Of a stretch of 61,310 nt of DNA, positions 16,914 to 25,054 are shown one piece after another. Made by a program: the position numbers and the translations under genes. The stretch covers positions 1 through 61,310 of the forward strand of contig DATGMP010000089.1 in NCBI GenBank assembly GCA_035293565.1, written 5' to 3'. Each line of letters opens with the position of its first letter. The first letter of the stretch is position 1. Source of the DNA: DATGMP01 sp035293565 (GTDB lineage: Bacteria > Pseudomonadota > Alphaproteobacteria > BOG-932 > Roseiterribacteraceae). Under the pieces are notes generated by a model. The model saw nothing but the letters and a program-made list of their open reading frames with translations, was not told where the DNA came from and made no database searches.

Positions 16914-18944
16914 TCATTTCACAATGACCTCGCCGATCGACCAGGGGTGATCCTTGTCGATGTAGGTGTATTCACCGGGCTTCTCGAAGGTGACGGTGCC
17001 GGTCTGGCCAGGCTGCACTTCACCGGTCGTCCAAGAGCCGTCCTTCGCCGTCGCCGTGTGCGGTGTCTTGCCTTTGTTGGTCCAGGTGACCTTGTCGCCG
17101 ACCTTGACCCGGATGCGGGTTGGCGTGAAGGCGTACTCGTCGAACGCCTGGCGCACCTTCTCGGCGAGGCCGTTGTCGCTGACCATACCGCCCATCGACA
17201 CCTGGTCGCTCTGGACGATGCGGCCGGCGAACGACGTCTCGGTCGGGGGAGGCGGTGGTGCAGGCTGCTCGGGAACGGTGCCGCCGAGCTTGAACGCCCA
17301 GAGCGTATTGGTCGCCATCACCGCCACATATTCCTGTCCGTCGACCCGGTAGATCGCCGCCGGGCCGCTCTCGTTGGCGCCGGTTTGGAACTTCCACAAG
17401 AGGTCGCCGGTCTTGGCGTCGTAGGCCTGCAGCTCGCCGTCGGGATCGCCGTGGAACATGAGACCGCCCGCGGTCGTGGTCGCGCCCGATCCGTTCTGCA
17501 TCTCGTAGGGCGTGTTCTTCTGCCAGACGATCTTGTCGGTCTTACTGTCGATCGCCGCGAGGATGCCCGAGGTCTTCATGCCCGGCACCTGCGAGGAGGA
17601 GAGGAAGAAATTCGGATCCTCGTAGCGCTTGATCCAGAGCGGCCAGGCGGGCGAGCCGGCGGCGTAGAAATAGCCGGTCTGCGGATCGTACGACATCGGC
17701 GAGGACCGCATCGTCAGCACCGGGTACATCGCGTTCGGCGTGTCGTAATTCACCGGATCGAAATGGCAGAGCGGCTTGAATCCTTCCGGCACCTGGTCCT
17801 TCTGCACGCAATTGGGCCCCAGCTCATCGGCGCCGACCGGGAAGGGTTGTGTCGCGTGGGTGAACAGCCGCGAGTCCTGCGGCGTCGGCCGTTCCTCGAC
17901 CGGATGCACCGGCTTGCCGGTCGCGCGATCGAGCAGGAAGAGGTAGCCGTCGGTCCGCATGGCGCCGAGCGCCTTCACCTTCTTGCCGTCGATGACGGTG
18001 TCGTAGAAGACGAGCGGCGTGGCGACGTCGGCTTCCCAGACATCGTGATGGACGAGCTGGTAGTGCCATTTGTACTTGCCGGTCTTGAGGTCGAGCGCGA
18101 CGACGGAATCGGTGAAGAGATTGTCGCCCTTGCGGAGCTCGCCGCCCCATTGGGAGACGGGATTGCCGACGCCGAAATAGACCATGCCGAGCTCGGGATC
18201 GACCACGGGTGTGTTCCACACGCCGCCGCCGCCGCGCTTCCATTCGTCATTGTCCGACGGCCAGGTGTCGTGGCCGTACTCCCCGGGGCCCGGAACGGAA
18301 TAGAACTCCCAGACCTTCTTGCCGGTCTTGGAATCGAGCGCGACGACCCGGCCGCGCACGCCGAAATCGCCGTTCGACATGCCGGTGATGACCAGCCCCT
18401 CGGCATAGGCCGGCGCAGCCGAGATGTATTGGCCGGTCAAGGTGAGCGCAGCCGACGGGCTCTCCTTGCGAACCGGTAGGTTGTCGCCGATCTCGGTGCG
18501 CCAGACCTCCTTCCCGGTCTTCTGGTCCAGCGCCACGATATGCGCATCGGCGGTGCCGTAGAAGACGAGCCCGTCGCCCAGCGTCACGCCCTTGAACTGG
18601 AAAGACGGCGCCACATCCGTATCGTGACTCCAGATGATTTCGCCGGTCTTGGCGTCGAGCGCGACGACATGGGTACCGTTCGTGACGAACATTTTGCCGT
18701 CGACCACGACCGGCGTGCCCCGCGACACGCCGTCGAATTTGTGCATCCAGGCGCCGCCCAACTGCTTGATGTTGGATGTGTTGATCTGGTCATCCGCCGA
18801 GTAGCGCTGATTGCCCCAGTTGCCCTCGACCATCGGCCAGTTCTTCGTTGGCGCCTTGGTGCCGTCTTCCGCCGCGCTCGCGGCGAGCGAGGTCATCATC
18901 GCCAGGACGGCCAGGCTGGCCAGGGACGATCGTTGCAGGGCCAT
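16914..18944 (-). CDS. PQQ-dependent dehydrogenase with C-terminal cupredoxin domain
   Basis: A 676-residue periplasmic quinoprotein with a signal peptide (cleavage near AASAAEDG). An eight-bladed PQQ propeller fills about residues 30-555, with repeated ALDxKTG blades. GVGNPVSQW (calcium-site Asn) and HHDVWEAD (catalytic Asp) are intact. The usual Glu before GVRG is Asp here (NGDFGVRG). After a proline-rich linker, a plastocyanin-like domain follows from about residue 570. Its copper site looks degenerate: the expected Y-x-C-x2-H-P-x-M reads YIDKDHPWS, so Cys and Met are lost. No haem c motif is present. It oxidises an alcohol or aldehyde; the substrate is unknown. Confidence 0.92.
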   Translation of the reverse strand: MALQRSSLASLAVLAMMTSLAASAAEDGTKAPTKNWPMVEGNWGNQRYSADDQINTSNIKQLGGAWMHKFDGVSRGTPVVVDGKMFVTNGTHVVALDAKTGEIIWSHDTDVAPSFQFKGVTLGDGLVFYGTADAHIVALDQKTGKEVWRTEIGDNLPVRKESPSAALTLTGQYISAAPAYAEGLVITGMSNGDFGVRGRVVALDSKTGKKVWEFYSVPGPGEYGHDTWPSDNDEWKRGGGGVWNTPVVDPELGMVYFGVGNPVSQWGGELRKGDNLFTDSVVALDLKTGKYKWHYQLVHHDVWEADVATPLVFYDTVIDGKKVKALGAMRTDGYLFLLDRATGKPVHPVEERPTPQDSRLFTHATQPFPVGADELGPNCVQKDQVPEGFKPLCHFDPVNYDTPNAMYPVLTMRSSPMSYDPQTGYFYAAGSPAWPLWIKRYEDPNFFLSSSQVPGMKTSGILAAIDSKTDKIVWQKNTPYEMQNGSGATTTAGGLMFHGDPDGELQAYDAKTGDLLWKFQTGANESGPAAIYRVDGQEYVAVMATNTLWAFKLGGTVPEQPAPPPPPTETSFAGRIVQSDQVSMGGMVSDNGLAEKVRQAFDEYAFTPTRIRVKVGDKVTWTNKGKTPHTATAKDGSWTTGEVQPGQTGTVTFEKPGEYTYIDKDHPWSIGEVIVK

Positions 18945-18965
18945 CTCGTTTTCCTCCGGTTTTGG

Positions 18966-19403
18966 TCAGGTGAAGAGCATCGCCTGGGCGTAGCGCGTGT
19001 CGACATATTCCCAATATTCGACGACCTTGCCGCCCCGGCAGCGATACAGGAAGTGGTAGAAATTCTCGTAGGGTTCGCCGCGCCGCGCGGTAATCGCGGC
19101 CAGCACGAATTGCGCTGCGACGAGGTCGCGCTCGGCGATCAGAGTTTCGATGGTCACCCGGATCGTGCCGGGGCGGTAGAGCTGGTAAAAGTAGGTGCGG
19201 ATCTCATCCAGGATGGCCTCCCGGCCCTTGAGGAAACTGGCGGTTTGGCTGCCGTCGTCGTTCTGGATCGTGGGCCGCTGGTAATGCTGGATCACGTCGT
19301 CGGCCAGGCATTCGCCGATCGACGCCAGGTCCCGGCTCGGCATGCTTTCCAGGAATTTGCGGACGACGGCCTTGTTGGCCTCCAGACAGCCCGAATGCTC
19401 CAT
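18966..19403 (-). CDS. SnoaL-like/NTF2-fold protein
   Basis: A 145-residue cone-barrel protein (ANKAVVRKFLESMPSRDLASIGECLADDVIQHYQ pattern, residues about 9-43). Such proteins are polyketide cyclases, isomerases or orphan folds. The ATG at 19403 follows GGGGAAGGG; a TTG four codons earlier is possible. It lies 21 bp upstream of the PQQ dehydrogenase on the same strand, so the two are probably co-transcribed. It may act on the dehydrogenase product, but this is inference. Confidence 0.82.
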   Translation of the reverse strand: MEHSGCLEANKAVVRKFLESMPSRDLASIGECLADDVIQHYQRPTIQNDDGSQTASFLKGREAILDEIRTYFYQLYRPGTIRVTIETLIAERDLVAAQFVLAAITARRGEPYENFYHFLYRCRGGKVVEYWEYVDTRYAQAMLFT

Positions 19404-19602
19404 CCCTTCCCCCAAGGGCAGCCCCGTTGCGGAGCTTGGAACCAGAGAATAGCGAAGAACGAAACGCTGTCGAGCCGATCGATGCGGCCGGCTCGGCGCG
19501 CGATTGTCGCATCTTGCTAATCATTTAAGGGTTGGGCAGCTACTCAGGGCTTGGGATCGGGCGCTTTGGCAGGTAAAGAGGGTGGACCCGACAAGGATGA
19601 CG

Positions 19603-21264
19603 ATGATGAGCGCCGAACTGTCCGCAGCCGCGATTTCCGCCGATCCGGAGCTGGCGAAATCCTACCGCGCCCGGGGCTGGTGGGGCGACCACACCCTGGG
19701 CGAGCGGGTCCGGGAACTGGCCCGCGAGAAGCCGGACGCGGCGGCCTTCATCACCGAAGCGGCGTGCTTTACCTGGCGCGACTACGACGTCGCCTCGGAC
19801 CGGATCGCCGGCGCGTTGATCGCGAGCGGACTGAAAAGGGGCGACCGCGTGGCGGTGGTGCTGCCGGACAATCCCGCGGTCCATGCCGCGCTTGTCGGCA
19901 TCGAAAAGGCTGGATTGGTCGCCGTTGGAATCGGCGCGCGCGCAGGCGATCGCGAGATCGCGCATCTTCTGTCGCGTACCGGCGCGCGGACTCTCGTGAC
20001 TCACGAGACTCTGCGCGGCCGTCCGGCCGAGGCGCTGCGCCGGGAGCTGGTCTCGCGCGATTGCGGCCTCGCCCATCTGATGCTCGTGCCCGATTTCGTC
20101 ACCGATCGTTCGGCGCCGATCACGATCGATGGCCGTCCTATGGACGGCAGCGAATCCGATGCGCCCAAAACCGCGCTGATGGGACCGGACCAGCTGTTCC
20201 TGCTCAACTCCACGTCGGGCACGACAGGCTTGCCCAAATGCGTGATGCACACCGAGAATCGCTGGTTCTACTTCCACAAGCTCGCGATGGACGCGGGCAA
20301 TTTCCAGCCGGACGAGATCTTCATGGGCGCGGTCCCGGCGCCGTTCGGGTTCGGCATGTGGACCTCGCATTTCTCGCCGCCGGCGCTGGGCGTGCCGACG
20401 GTCATCATGGAACGCTTCGACGCGCACACCGCGCTCGACCTGATCGAGCGCGAGCGCGTCACGGTGCTGTGCTGCGTGTCGACTCAGTTCATCATGCTCT
20501 TGAACGCGCAAGCCGAGCGGCCGCGCGATCTCTCGTCACTGCGCTCGATGTTCACCGGCGGCGAGGCCGTGCCTTACGACCGCGCCTCCAAGTGGGAGGA
20601 GGTGACCGGCGCGCCGGTGCTGCAATTCTACGGCTCCAACGAGACCGGCACGCTGAGCTATACGACCTGGCGCGACAGCCGCGAGCACAGACTCCGCACC
20701 GCCGGAAAGATCATCCCGGAGATGGAGGTCCGCCTCTTCGATCCCGACACGCTTGAAGACATCACCGGCAAGAGCAAGCGCGGCCAGCCCGGCTGTCGCG
20801 GGCCCGCGACCTGCCTCGGCTATTGGAACGACGAGGCCGGCAACAAGAAGCTCTATACCGAGGATGGCTGGATGCTGATGGGCGACATCGTCGAGATCGA
20901 CGCGGACGGCTACCTTTCGGTCGTCGGCCGCACGTCGGATTTCATCATCCGCGGCGGCAAGAATATCAGCGCGCCGGCGGTCGAAGACGAGGTCGGCAGC
21001 CATCCCGCCGTGGCGCTCGTCGCGGCCGTAGCGATTCCCGATCCGGTCTTCGGCGAGCGCGTCGGTATCTATGTCGTTCCGCGCACCGGCGCCACTGTGA
21101 CGCTGGAGGGAATCGTGGCCCATTTGGCCGCGCGCGGTGTTACAAAGGAATGGTTCCCGGAGCATCTGATTCTTGTGGACGAGCTGCCCATGTCCTCGGG
21201 AGGCAAAGTGGCCAAGGGATCGCTCAAGGAAGACGTCAAGCGCCGCTTCGGCGAGGGGCGCTGA
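19603..21264 (+). CDS. AMP-dependent acyl-CoA synthetase
   Basis: A 553-residue adenylate-forming ligase. The phosphate loop is STSGTTGLPKCVMHT, the A5-type motif is FYGSNETGTLSY, the hinge region is LMGDIVEIDADGYLSVVGR, and the C-terminal lysine lies in SSGGKVAKGSL. It activates a carboxylic acid to its CoA thioester. The start is uncertain among ATGs at 19597, 19603 and 19606; 19603 gives a 5-bp gap from AAGGA. The MaoC hydratase follows after 69 bp, suggesting one operon, and the SnoaL/PQQ unit is divergent. Confidence 0.92.
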   Translation: MMSAELSAAAISADPELAKSYRARGWWGDHTLGERVRELAREKPDAAAFITEAACFTWRDYDVASDRIAGALIASGLKRGDRVAVVLPDNPAVHAALVGIEKAGLVAVGIGARAGDREIAHLLSRTGARTLVTHETLRGRPAEALRRELVSRDCGLAHLMLVPDFVTDRSAPITIDGRPMDGSESDAPKTALMGPDQLFLLNSTSGTTGLPKCVMHTENRWFYFHKLAMDAGNFQPDEIFMGAVPAPFGFGMWTSHFSPPALGVPTVIMERFDAHTALDLIERERVTVLCCVSTQFIMLLNAQAERPRDLSSLRSMFTGGEAVPYDRASKWEEVTGAPVLQFYGSNETGTLSYTTWRDSREHRLRTAGKIIPEMEVRLFDPDTLEDITGKSKRGQPGCRGPATCLGYWNDEAGNKKLYTEDGWMLMGDIVEIDADGYLSVVGRTSDFIIRGGKNISAPAVEDEVGSHPAVALVAAVAIPDPVFGERVGIYVVPRTGATVTLEGIVAHLAARGVTKEWFPEHLILVDELPMSSGGKVAKGSLKEDVKRRFGEGR

Positions 21265-21333
21265 GACGGATGTGTGAAATGAATCCTTCCCCGCTGCGAT
21301 GCATGGCGGAGGAGGGGTGGAAGGGACCTGATC

Positions 21334-21792
21334 ATGGATGACATCGTTCGGCTCCGCACGCCGGAAAAAGGATATGTGCTCGAAGAGCTCGAAGTCGGGA
21401 TGAGCGCGAAATATGCGCGCACCGTGACCGAGACGGACCTCGTGCTGTTCGCCGGAGTCTCGGGCGACAGCAACCCGATCCATATGAACGCGCTCTATGC
21501 CGCCAAGACTCGATTCGGCGGGCGCATCGTGCACGGCATGTTGTCGGCAGGTTACCTGTCGGCATTGCTCGGCTCGAAGCTGCCGGGACCCGGCACGATC
21601 TATCTCAAGCAGAATCTCAATTTCCGGCACCCGGTGCGCATCGGCGACACGGTCGAAGCGGAGATCACGATCACCGACATCGTGCGCGACAAGGCGCGCG
21701 TGTCGCTGCGCACGATCTGCCGCGTCGGCGACACAATCGTGATCGAGGGCGACGCCTTGGTGCTGGTTCCGCGCGCGGAAGAGGCCCCTTAA
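21334..21792 (+). CDS. MaoC family (R)-specific enoyl-CoA hydratase
   Basis: A 152-residue single hot-dog protein. The hydratase-2 motif with catalytic Asp45 and His50 is clear (SGDSNPIH), followed by RIVHGMLSAGYLSALLG. It adds water to 2-enoyl-CoA to give the (R)-3-hydroxyacyl-CoA. Its position directly after a CoA ligase fits a short activation and hydration unit. Confidence 0.93.
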   Translation: MDDIVRLRTPEKGYVLEELEVGMSAKYARTVTETDLVLFAGVSGDSNPIHMNALYAAKTRFGGRIVHGMLSAGYLSALLGSKLPGPGTIYLKQNLNFRHPVRIGDTVEAEITITDIVRDKARVSLRTICRVGDTIVIEGDALVLVPRAEEAP

Positions 21793-21855
21793 GGTCGAGG
21801 CCCCAGAAAACCGGGCAACGCGGCGGCTTGCTTCACCCAGCTCGCGATCTGCGCT

Positions 21856-22251
21856 TCATCGCGCTTTGGAGGTGTTCAGTGTCACCGCGGCGCGAACGAG
21901 CGCCTTAAACGCCTTGTCGTCGATCTTGTCGTCTTCGTGGAAATCGATGGCGCGTCTCGTGTTGCCTTCGAGGCTGGAGTTGAAGAGGCCGGAAGGGTCC
22001 TCCAACGAAGCGCCCTTGGCGAAGGTCAACTTGACGACGCTCTTGTAAGTCTCACCGGTGCAGATGATTCCGCCGTGCGACCACACCGGAACCCCTCTCC
22101 ACTTCCACTCCTCCACGGCCTCGGGATCGGCTTCCTTGATCAGCCCGCGGAGCCGGCTCAGCATCCTGCCCCGCCAGTCGCCGAGCTCTTCGATTCTCGC
22201 ATCGATCAGCTCGGATGGAGACTTGCCTTGCTGCGCCATGCTCTTTTTCAT
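21856..22251 (-). CDS. DUF1801 (YdhG-like) protein
   Basis: A 131-residue protein of the DUF1801 family. Typical features are the N-terminal helix pair and EEWKWRGVPVWSHGG, then ICTGETYKSVVKLTFAKGASL. The fold is frataxin-like with no known enzymatic role. Its ATG overlaps the stop of the upstream membrane-protein gene by ATGA, so both belong to the ArsR-headed cassette on this strand. Confidence 0.88.
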   Translation of the reverse strand: MKKSMAQQGKSPSELIDARIEELGDWRGRMLSRLRGLIKEADPEAVEEWKWRGVPVWSHGGIICTGETYKSVVKLTFAKGASLEDPSGLFNSSLEGNTRRAIDFHEDDKIDDKAFKALVRAAVTLNTSKAR

Positions 22252-22466
22252 GCCGTTCCTCTCTGGCCCGCTCTATTCGAAACGATCCGTCGAAGGGCGT
22301 GACCTTTCCACATCCAAAGTCCCGTGAGGAGCATGACAGGCAGGAAGACGAATCGCGTCGCGGGCGCGTAGTTCGGAATCTGTTCGAACGGGCTATAAAT
22401 ATAACCGACGATGGGGATGCCGCAGATGATGTGAATCCAGCGAAAGATCCAACGCTTATCTTTCAT
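22248..22466 (-). CDS. Small integral membrane protein
   Basis: A 72-residue protein with two hydrophobic segments (about residues 8-25 and 36-53) separated by a short polar loop, and a basic C-terminus. It is translationally coupled to the DUF1801 gene by an ATGA overlap. No family is recognised with certainty. Confidence 0.7.
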   Translation of the reverse strand: MKDKRWIFRWIHIICGIPIVGYIYSPFEQIPNYAPATRFVFLPVMLLTGLWMWKGHALRRIVSNRAGQRGTA

Positions 22467-22511
22467 GATCGATCGTGTCCCCCAGCCGAGTTTTGAATTG
22501 TGCAGCGGAGT

Positions 22512-22922
22512 TCAATCCGTCCGCGCCAACACCTGCTCCAGCGCTCCGAAGAATCGCTGCCAGCCATATTTGGCGCCTTGATAGGCCTGCTGCTGATCCG
22601 GTCGGAAGCCCGACTGCTCCATGCGCAGACGGGTCCCGGTGCCGGTTGGGGTGAGCGTCCAGGTGACGACGCTCTCGAGACCGAGCGCGCCCCATGTGTA
22701 AGACAGGGTCCTGTTCGGCTCCGCCGCCATGACCTGACAGTCGACGGAGCCCCAATCTCCGCGAAGCGTGAAACGCTCGCCGACGGCGGGCTTGAAATCG
22801 TTTTTCATCAGCCACTCCTCGATCAGGTGCGGTTGGGTCAGCGCGCGCCAGATTTTTTCCGGCGGGTACGGGATCTCGCGTTCGACAACCACGGAACGCG
22901 TTTCGGTCGCTTCATTGCTCAT
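22512..22922 (-). CDS. SRPBCC/AHSA1 domain protein
   Basis: A 136-residue START-like protein of the Aha1 C-terminal type (VVVEREIPYPPEKIWRALTQ at the N-terminus, WTLTPTGTGTRLRMEQSGF in the core). These proteins bind hydrophobic ligands. The start overlaps the ArsR stop by ATGA. The ArsR plus AHSA1 pair is a recurrent bacterial two-gene cassette in which the repressor controls its partner. Confidence 0.92.
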   Translation of the reverse strand: MSNEATETRSVVVEREIPYPPEKIWRALTQPHLIEEWLMKNDFKPAVGERFTLRGDWGSVDCQVMAAEPNRTLSYTWGALGLESVVTWTLTPTGTGTRLRMEQSGFRPDQQQAYQGAKYGWQRFFGALEQVLARTD

Positions 22923-23242
22923 TGATCCATCCTTTTCAGCAGATCTTCGAGTTCGTCGAACCGGCTCTCCCAGAAGCCGGCCATCCGGCTTGTCCAGTCG
23001 ATCAGCGGGGCGAGCGCGCCGAGCTGCGCGCTATAGCGGGTCTGTCGTCCTTCATGGCGGTCGCGCACCAGCCCGGCCTGCTTCAGGACACCGAGATGTT
23101 TCGACACGGCCGGCTGCGAGACTCCGGCTTGAGCCGTCAAAGCCCCGACCGTCTGCTCTCCTTCCCGACAGAGCCGTTCGAAAATGGCCCGTCGCGTCGG
23201 ATCGGCGAGCGTCCTGAAGAGAAGGTCATGAGGCGCTGGCAT
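22919..23242 (-). CDS. ArsR family transcriptional regulator
   Basis: A 107-residue winged-helix repressor. The DNA-recognition helix is GVSQPAVSKHLGVLKQAGLV (about residues 40-59), preceded by DPTRRAIFERL. There is no CxC metal site, so it belongs to the non-metal group that is usually partnered with AHSA1 proteins. It heads a minus-strand cassette of four genes. An inverted repeat just upstream is a plausible autoregulatory operator. Confidence 0.93.
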   Translation of the reverse strand: MPAPHDLLFRTLADPTRRAIFERLCREGEQTVGALTAQAGVSQPAVSKHLGVLKQAGLVRDRHEGRQTRYSAQLGALAPLIDWTSRMAGFWESRFDELEDLLKRMDQ

Positions 23243-23250
23243 CGCAATCT

Positions 23251-23266
23251 ATAACCGGTTGGTTAT
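23251..23266. promoter_or_regulatory. Candidate ArsR operator
   Basis: ATAACC-GGTT-GGTTAT is an inverted repeat 8 bp before the ArsR start codon, containing the palindrome AACCGGTT. Its position in the leader or promoter fits negative autoregulation by the ArsR protein. Confidence 0.45.
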
Positions 23267-23321
23267 TGATTGACGTATAACTCTATGGATATGGATGAGT
23301 CAACAATCGCAATGTCGGCTG

Positions 23322-24095
23322 TTACTCCGGCAAGCCCAGCCGGTCGGCGTCGAGCGTCATGTCGAGGTCGAGGCCGGTCATCTCATAGCCGCGGCGGAAA
23401 TCATGCATGTGGAGCCGCATCCATTTGCGGGTGTCGGCGATGTCGTGGTTCTTCAGCCCCTCGAAGATGTAGCGATGGGCATCGAGCACGCGCCGGTAGG
23501 TTTGCAGCCGCGGCAGGATGAGACGCCCGGCCGGGATGAACAGCATCGTCACCGGCTCGTGCGCCAGCATCAGAACGCGATTGTGCGACGCGTTGGCGAG
23601 AATGTCGTGAAAGGCGCGGTCGAGCCCGACGAAATCGTCGACGTCGAAGGGCTCCTTGGCCTCGATCCGCTGGGTCGCCCGCTCCATTTCGGCGATGTTC
23701 GCCTCCATGAGCTCCAGGTCGGAAGCCGTTACCTTCGCCGCGGCGATCTCGGCCAAAGCCGGCTCGATCAGCATCGACGCTTCCCAGAGCTCGCGGAAGG
23801 TCACGGAATGGAGGAACAGGGCCCGCGTCGCCGAAGAGGCCAAATCCATGAAATGCGGCACCGAGATGCGGGGCCGCTTGCCGCCTTCGCGCTCGACCAG
23901 CCCGCTTTGCTCCAGAAGCCGGATGCCCTCGCGGACCGTCGAGCGATTGACGCCGAACTGCTCGGCGAGCTGGGTCTCGGCGGGCAAGGGATCGCCGACC
24001 CTCAGCTTTCCGCCCACGATCTGCCGTTCGATCGCGTCATAAACCAGCTTATAGGCCGGGGCCCGTTCCAAACGGCCGAAATCGCGCTCTGCCAT
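23322..24095 (-). CDS. FadR/GntR family regulator (FCD ligand domain)
   Basis: A 257-residue regulator. The N-terminal winged helix contains LPAETQLAEQFGVNRSTVREGIRLLEQSGLV, spread over residues about 37-67. The C-terminal all-helical FCD domain (about 95-235) has metal-type histidines in FHDILANASHNRVL and HRYIFEGLKNHD. Members respond to organic or acyl-CoA ligands. It is divergent from the crotonase operon, and the palindrome TTGTCCGACAA lies between them. The same site precedes the 31224 operon, so this protein probably controls both. Confidence 0.92.
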   Translation of the reverse strand: MAERDFGRLERAPAYKLVYDAIERQIVGGKLRVGDPLPAETQLAEQFGVNRSTVREGIRLLEQSGLVEREGGKRPRISVPHFMDLASSATRALFLHSVTFRELWEASMLIEPALAEIAAAKVTASDLELMEANIAEMERATQRIEAKEPFDVDDFVGLDRAFHDILANASHNRVLMLAHEPVTMLFIPAGRLILPRLQTYRRVLDAHRYIFEGLKNHDIADTRKWMRLHMHDFRRGYEMTGLDLDMTLDADRLGLPE

Positions 24096-24214
24096 GCTTT
24101 CTCGTCCCGCCGCTCTCGCTTCGCCCGAGTCGCAGCCTTTCCACCACCCAAAACACGTTCAATCAGATTTGGCCCATGCTTGATAGAGCCACAACCGGGT
24201 GATACTGTCCAGAA

Positions 24215-24225
24215 TTGTCCGACAA
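24215..24225. promoter_or_regulatory. Candidate FCD-regulator operator, copy 1
   Basis: TTGTCCGACAA is an 11-bp palindrome with a 3-bp centre. It is flanked by A on the left and A on the right, and lies 25 bp before the crotonase start. A possible promoter is TTGTCC, 17 bp, CATATC (24238-24243), which the site would cover. The implied transcript would start almost at the ATG, matching the lack of a ribosome-binding site there. The reverse complement of its 12-bp core recurs at 31171-31182. Confidence 0.65.
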
Positions 24226-24250
24226 ACCGACAGAGACCATATCTCCCTTT

Positions 24251-25045
24251 ATGAGCGCGACCTATCAGAACATCCGGCTCGACTGGCTGGACAGAGCGGC
24301 GCGGCTGACTCTGGCCCGGCCGGACAAGCTGAACCCGCTGGATTGGGCGACGGTCAAGGAGCTGAGGGCCGCGGTCGCGGAGATCGAGAAGAGCAAGGTC
24401 GCGGCGGTGATCGTGACCGGCGAGGGGCGGAGCTTTTCGGCCGGGGGCGATCTCGAAGGCTATATCAGCCTTTATCGCAAGCCGGATGAGTTTGCGCAGT
24501 TCCTGGATGACTTCTTCCGCCTTTTCGAGGCGATGGAGCAGTCCGGCAAAATCTATATCGCGGCGGTGAACGGCGCCTGCGTCGCCGGCGGCCTCGAGCT
24601 GCTGCTGGCCTGCGACGTCGCGATCGCGGCCGACACGGCGCGGATCGGCGACGGGCATCTGAATTTCGGACAGCTCCCCGGCGCCGGCGGATCGCAGAGG
24701 CTGGTTCGGGCCATCGGACTCTCGCGCGCCAAGCATCTGATGCTGACCGGCCGGTTGTTGCCGGCAGCCGAGGCGGAGCGCGTCGGGCTCGTCAATGAGG
24801 TCGTGCCCGCGGCGGAGCTCGAGGCGCGGTCGCTCGCTTTCGTGTCGGAGCTGCTGGAGAAGAGCCGGGTCGGCTTGCGCGGCGCGAAGCATCTGGCGAA
24901 TCTCGCGATGACGACGAATTTGGAAGAGGGGCTGCGGCGGGAGATCGCGTTCGTCCATCGCTACGCCACGACCGAGCCCGATGCGACCGAAGGATTGATC
25001 GCCTTCAAGGACAAGCGGAAACCTGCCTTCCGCACCGATGGTTAG
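24251..25045 (+). CDS. Crotonase-fold protein with altered second acid residue
   Basis: A 264-residue enoyl-CoA hydratase/isomerase-superfamily protein. The oxyanion segment RSFSAGGDLEGYIS and Glu116 (AGGLE) are present. The position of the second hydratase glutamate is His136 (GDGHLNFG), so a classical hydratase mechanism is doubtful; isomerase, hydrolase or C-C lyase chemistry is possible. The ATG at 24251 is chosen because the upstream TTG at 24215 is inside the operator. It leads the operon ending at 28976. Confidence 0.9.
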   Translation: MSATYQNIRLDWLDRAARLTLARPDKLNPLDWATVKELRAAVAEIEKSKVAAVIVTGEGRSFSAGGDLEGYISLYRKPDEFAQFLDDFFRLFEAMEQSGKIYIAAVNGACVAGGLELLLACDVAIAADTARIGDGHLNFGQLPGAGGSQRLVRAIGLSRAKHLMLTGRLLPAAEAERVGLVNEVVPAAELEARSLAFVSELLEKSRVGLRGAKHLANLAMTTNLEEGLRREIAFVHRYATTEPDATEGLIAFKDKRKPAFRTDG

Positions 25046-25054
25046 AGGAGCCGA

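Noticed and set aside
18246..18257. Near match to the TTGTCCGACAA operator
   Set aside because: It is within the PQQ dehydrogenase coding sequence and lacks the second half of the palindrome.
16947..18479. 510-residue plus-strand frame opposite the PQQ dehydrogenase
   Set aside because: The minus-strand gene has a signal peptide and full PQQ motifs. The plus-strand product has no recognisable motif.
24215..24250. TTG start for the crotonase gene
   Set aside because: The TTG is the first triplet of the palindromic operator, and the added residues do not match the family.
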